A DNA stretch of 9,427 nt from Candidatus Altimarinota bacterium. Lineage in GTDB: Bacteria > Patescibacteriota > Gracilibacteria > BD1-5 > UBA2023. Numbering within the stretch: position 1 is the stretch's first letter; every line of letters begins with the position of its first letter. The stretch spans positions 1 to 9,427 of the forward strand of contig SSGK01000013.1 in NCBI GenBank assembly GCA_008015855.1, in the 5' to 3' direction. The position numbers were made by a program, and so were the translations under genes. This document shows, in pieces, positions 6,984-9,427 of the stretch. The notes beneath the pieces are model-generated. The model saw only the letters and a list, made by a program, of their open reading frames with translations, was not told the DNA's origin and made no database searches.

Positions 6984-7511
6984 TTAGCGATTATGAAGAG
7001 TTGTAAGTATCATGCGAGCACTATCCGAAGAAAGATCTCACTCGATAACAACCGTTCATGATGGAAGTGAAGCGTATGTCCTTTCAGATGCTTGATCTGA
7101 TTTTTCTTGTGACATAACTTCTTGTACTGTTTTTCACTTGTAGTAGTAAACACGTACCGAAGCGTCCGAGAATATTTTAGGAACAGAATTCTTACTTACA
7201 CCGACACTATCATCCGATTCCTGTATGCGTTCAAATTTTTTTATAAAATCATCCTTTGCAATGGTAAATCCATATCACTCTTTTTCATTCCAGTACTTTG
7301 ATCACACGGATCAAATATTTTTATCTGAAATATTTTCTCGATGTTCCAGTCAACTTCCGCTGACGGACATCTCAAATGGAGGAGGAAGATTCTGTGCTTG
7401 TGATGCATTTACAAAGAAGTAAACACATGAGAGAAAAAGGAGAGAGAGGATTGCCTGTGTCCACTCTACAGTGCTCCGCTTTGGTGCGGGAGCGATTCTT
7501 TTGTGAGTCAT
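6984..7511 (-). CDS. Unknown single-pass membrane or exported protein, 175 residues
   Basis: ATG 7509-7511 to TAA 6984-6986, with seven TGA codons read as Gly. The N-terminus is basic (THKRIAPAPKR) and followed by one hydrophobic helix (about 17-35), so the remaining 140 residues should lie outside the membrane. The exported part is polar, without cysteines, and has a segment KYWNEKEGYGFTIAKDDFIKKF (in two halves, 72-80 and 80-93) whose YGF-type beta strand recalls small exported CPR proteins with a Y-G-F-x-I pattern, but I do not recognise a named family. Near the C-terminus, SGTVVIEGDLSSDSARMIL could be another strand-helix unit. The gene stands alone, with its own consensus promoter and terminator, so it is probably well expressed. 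No function can be assigned. Confidence 0.82.
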
Positions 7512-7539
7512 ACCAATACTTTACAAAAAGAGCAAAGTA

Positions 7540-7568
7540 ATTGTAACATATATTTTTTACTCTGTCAA
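7540..7568 (-). promoter_or_regulatory. Consensus sigma70-type promoter of the 175-residue protein gene
   Basis: Minus strand TTGACA (7563-7568), exactly 17 bp, then TACAAT (7540-7545). The -35 is a perfect consensus and the -10 one mismatch away. The start point would be near 7533, leaving about 22 bases of leader before ATG 7511. There is no good Shine-Dalgarno. It is the strongest promoter match in the window. Confidence 0.82.
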
Positions 7569-7612
7569 TATTTATTATAAATAAATATAATTATATAATG
7601 TCAATAGATATA
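7563..7612 (+). promoter_or_regulatory. AT-rich promoter region of the small acidic protein gene
   Basis: An almost pure A/T stretch with two TATAAT hexamers (7586-7591 and 7594-7599) and no convincing -35 box. The octamer TGTCAATA occurs at 7563-7570 and again at 7600-7607, 37 bp apart. The first copy carries the -35 of the divergent gene; the second puts another TTGACA on the minus strand. This is the likely start region of the downstream small gene, but the exact promoter cannot be fixed. Confidence 0.45.
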
Positions 7613-7682
7613 TTTTGAAGATCTTGATTTTATAGATTGAGTTTCTATACTCCACTTCCCTTTTTATTTGGAGCAATTCTCT

Positions 7683-7829
7683 ATGAATAATCCGGAAGAT
7701 ACTCAAGCAGAGACTTCATCTGTCAATGCAGATCAAGTTCTCTCAACTCCGGGAACGTTTGCCCGCGATGATGATGCATGGCTTCAAGAAGTGGAACAAG
7801 TTGTCCAACTTGCAGGAGCTCATGATTAA
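7683..7829 (+). CDS. Small acidic protein, 48 residues, unknown function
   Basis: ATG 7683 to TAA 7827-7829. GGAG (7670-7673), nine bases before the ATG, is the only clear Shine-Dalgarno in the window. A perfect terminator hairpin follows 14 bases after the stop. Those two signals are the main reason to believe so short a frame. The product begins MNNPEDTQAETSS and contains a central STPGTFARDDDAWLQEVEQVVQLAG. It has six Asp, four Glu and one Arg, with no Cys or hydrophobic helix, so it should be a soluble, strongly acidic peptide with a short amphipathic helix (about 31-45). It contains no TGA codon; both glycines are GGA. Codons such as CCG, ACG, GCC and CGC make it slightly richer in GC than its neighbours. 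I recognise no family. The frame stays open upstream back to a TAG at 7605-7607, but without another ATG. Confidence 0.7.
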   Translation: MNNPEDTQAETSSVNADQVLSTPGTFARDDDAWLQEVEQVVQLAGAHD

Positions 7830-7843
7830 CCCAAGAAGGAGTG

Positions 7844-7870
7844 AAAGCGGAGATGAATCTCCGCTTTTTT
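7844..7870 (+). terminator. Intrinsic terminator after the small acidic gene
   Basis: A perfect 10-bp stem, AAAGCGGAGA (7844-7853) with TCTCCGCTTT (7858-7867), a TGAA tetraloop, and T-run to 7870. It ends the small gene and separates it from cysS. Confidence 0.93.
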
Positions 7871-7880
7871 AAAAGAAAAA

Positions 7881-7908
7881 TTGAAAAAACCGCAAAAAAC
7901 AATAGTAT
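7881..7908 (+). promoter_or_regulatory. Candidate cysS promoter
   Basis: TTGAAA (7881-7886), 16 bp, TAGTAT (7903-7908) directly follow the terminator. The start would be near 7915, about 28 bases before the ATG at 7943. No T-box-like leader or Shine-Dalgarno is visible in the short leader. Confidence 0.5.
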
Positions 7909-7942
7909 TTATGCCGATATTTTCCCTTTCAATATAGAAAAC

Positions 7943-9427
7943 ATGGCTCTTACAATATATAATACACTTACCCGTACAAAGGAGAATTTTAAACCCCTCA
8001 GACAAGAAGAGGTGAAAATATATTATTGTTGACCAACTCCTTATAATTTTGCTCATATTGGAAATCTTCGAGCATATTTATTTGAGGATTTTGTCATTCG
8101 GACACTTCGATTTCTTGGCTATAAAGTAAAAACCGTAATGAACATTACAGATATTGACGATAAGACAATTCGCGATAGTCAAAAATCTGGAAAGAGCCTC
8201 AAAGAATTTACTGAATACTATACACAAGAATTTTTAAGCGATCTTGAGAAGCTTCATATTCAAAAAGCAGATACAATTGCACCTATCTCAACTCTCATAC
8301 CTGAAATGGAGAAACTCATTCAGTGACTCATTGAAAAGGGTTTTGCATATCTCGCGGATGACGGAAGCATCTACTATCGAGTCGAAAAGTTTAAAAACTA
8401 TGGGATATTAGCAAATCTTGATCTATCTGGGATGAAATCAAGCATACGCATTAATAATGATGAATATGAAAAAGATAATGTTGCCGATTTTGCTCTTTGG
8501 AAAGCCTATGATGTAAATGCGGATGGTGATAATAAGTGGGATGCGGAATTTACATTTGAAGGAAAGACTCATATCATCCCATGAAGACCTGGATGGCATA
8601 TAGAATGTAGTGCCTGTAATTATCGTTTCTTTTGAGAGCAGATAGATATTCATATGGGTGGAATCGATAACCTATTCCCTCATCATCAAAATGAAGTAGC
8701 ACAAACGGAAGCTTTTACGGGAAAACAATTTTCAAAATATTGGATGCATGGTGGTCATCTCCTCGTTGATAACAAAAAAATGGCAAAGAGTGCATGAAAT
8801 TTCTATACACTCCGAGATATTATAGAAAAAATGCAACCCATGAGTGAAGATTTTGTAACACGATGATTTCGTCTGATGGCACTCCAGAATCAATATCGTG
8901 AAAACTTTAACTTCACATTTGATAGATTGAATGCGGCTATTAATACCATTACGCGTCTTGATGAGATGGTAAAGCGCCTCGGACGATACCGTGATCAATT
9001 TCCGCCAACCGAAGAAATCCGCAACAATCATGGAAAACTCAAGTTTCATGATATCTCTCGAGAATTCCGTGAGAATCAACAATATTTTATGCAAGACTTC
9101 ATCGAGAAATTAGAAGATGATTTTGATACTAATATGGCTCTCACTATTGTCTTTGAGTTTCAAAGCTATGTGAATACAGGAATCGATGAAGAACTGTTCT
9201 CTCTAGAAGAAACAAAATCCTTAATTGACCTTCTCAAAAGCTGGAATGAAGTATTAGCTATATTTAATTTTGATCTATTAGAATCAGAACAAATTCCTAA
9301 AGAAATAGAAGCTCTGGCTATAGAACGTGCCAATGCAAAAATAGAAAAAAACTGGTGAGAAGCTGATAGAATCAGTGAAGAACTGGCTTCTCTTGGATGG
9401 AAAAAGATCGATGAAGCAGGAGGAAAA
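7943..9427 (+). CDS. cysS: Cysteinyl-tRNA synthetase (3' partial, table 25)
   Basis: A class I synthetase that charges tRNA-Cys with cysteine in the cytosol. 495 residues are present and the frame runs off the window. Since CysRS is usually about 460-500 residues, and the end ([11 protein letters not shown]) resembles the family C-terminus, only a few codons are probably missing. Start ATG 7943 gives [11 protein letters not shown], the standard beginning; ATGs at 7841 and 7853 in the same frame fall in the preceding terminator and are rejected. Motifs: [15 protein letters not shown] with zinc ligand Cys29 and HIGH-type HIGN (38-41); ITDIDDK (68-74); [11 protein letters not shown] with Cys222; FPHHQNE with His247 and Glu251 as the remaining zinc ligands; KMAKS (279-283) replacing KMSKS. 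Seven TGA codons are Gly, including CGPT, GRPGW and KSAGN, all near-invariant glycines. No Shine-Dalgarno is visible. Confidence 0.96.

Noticed and set aside
7225..7422. 65-residue plus-strand reading frame
   Set aside because: It is antisense to the 175-residue protein gene, which has its own promoter and terminator.
7423..7428. Cys29 of the 175-residue protein as a lipoprotein attachment site
   Set aside because: The preceding residues are F-L-S rather than a good lipobox, and Cys29 lies in the middle of the hydrophobic helix.
7830..7942. T-box or other riboswitch ahead of cysS
   Set aside because: The hairpin at 7844-7870 is a simple terminator 14 bases after the small gene; no T-box AGGGUGG-type motif or specifier structure is visible and a promoter candidate follows it.
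8732..9094. 120-residue minus-strand frame
   Set aside because: It is antisense to cysS motif regions, including KMAKS, and has no protein-like features.

Overview
The window looks like a fragment of a Patescibacteria/CPR genome from the Gracilibacteria (BD1-5) and Absconditabacteria (SR1) side of the tree, where UGA is read as glycine (translation table 25). Read with the standard code, every long gene breaks at TGA. Read with TGA = Gly, eight long, clean reading frames appear, and about 60 TGA codons fall in them. Many sit at glycines that are near-invariant in known families: the ELGG and APG glycines of aldehyde dehydrogenase, KLSGEAL and GGGN of UMP kinase, KMxKSxGN of cysteinyl-tRNA synthetase, and the NPGEY turn of a PKD domain. 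All real stops are TAA or TAG. CGA and CGG fall where arginine is expected, so the related table 37 (CGA/CGG = Trp) does not fit. The DNA is AT-rich and genes are tightly packed.

Layout. (1) 1-2426 (+): C-terminal 807 residues of a membrane-anchored surface protein with a proline-rich 39-bp tandem repeat, three membrane helices and several PKD-like domains. (2) 2451-3784 (-): a likely two-gene operon of a helix-turn-helix/coiled-coil/tail-anchored membrane protein followed by UMP kinase (pyrH). It converges on gene 1 at a shared palindromic terminator. (3) 3934-6427 (+): a MarR-type regulator behind a dense inverted-repeat operator, then an aldehyde dehydrogenase with its own near-leaderless promoter, then a seven-helix PQ-loop-like membrane protein two bases downstream. 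(4) 6451-6894 (-): a 444-nt tmRNA (ssrA) with recognisable tRNA-like ends, P2 helix, first pseudoknot and a 23-codon tag ORF ending in TAG. (5) 6984-7511 (-): an unknown single-pass exported or membrane protein with a textbook promoter and terminator. (6) 7683-7829 (+): a 48-residue acidic small protein, the only gene here with a clear Shine-Dalgarno. (7) 7943-9427 (+): cysteinyl-tRNA synthetase (cysS), running off the window end.

Three genes are core informational or nucleotide functions (ssrA, cysS, pyrH). The rest are lineage-specific. MarR, dehydrogenase and membrane protein may form one regulated module (inference from adjacency and a shared TTGATAT element). The best candidates for something undescribed are the membrane-tethered DNA-binding protein upstream of pyrH, the small acidic protein, the unknown 175-residue membrane protein, and the tmRNA with its aberrant T-loop. 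Functional names come from reading motifs by eye; no database search was run.
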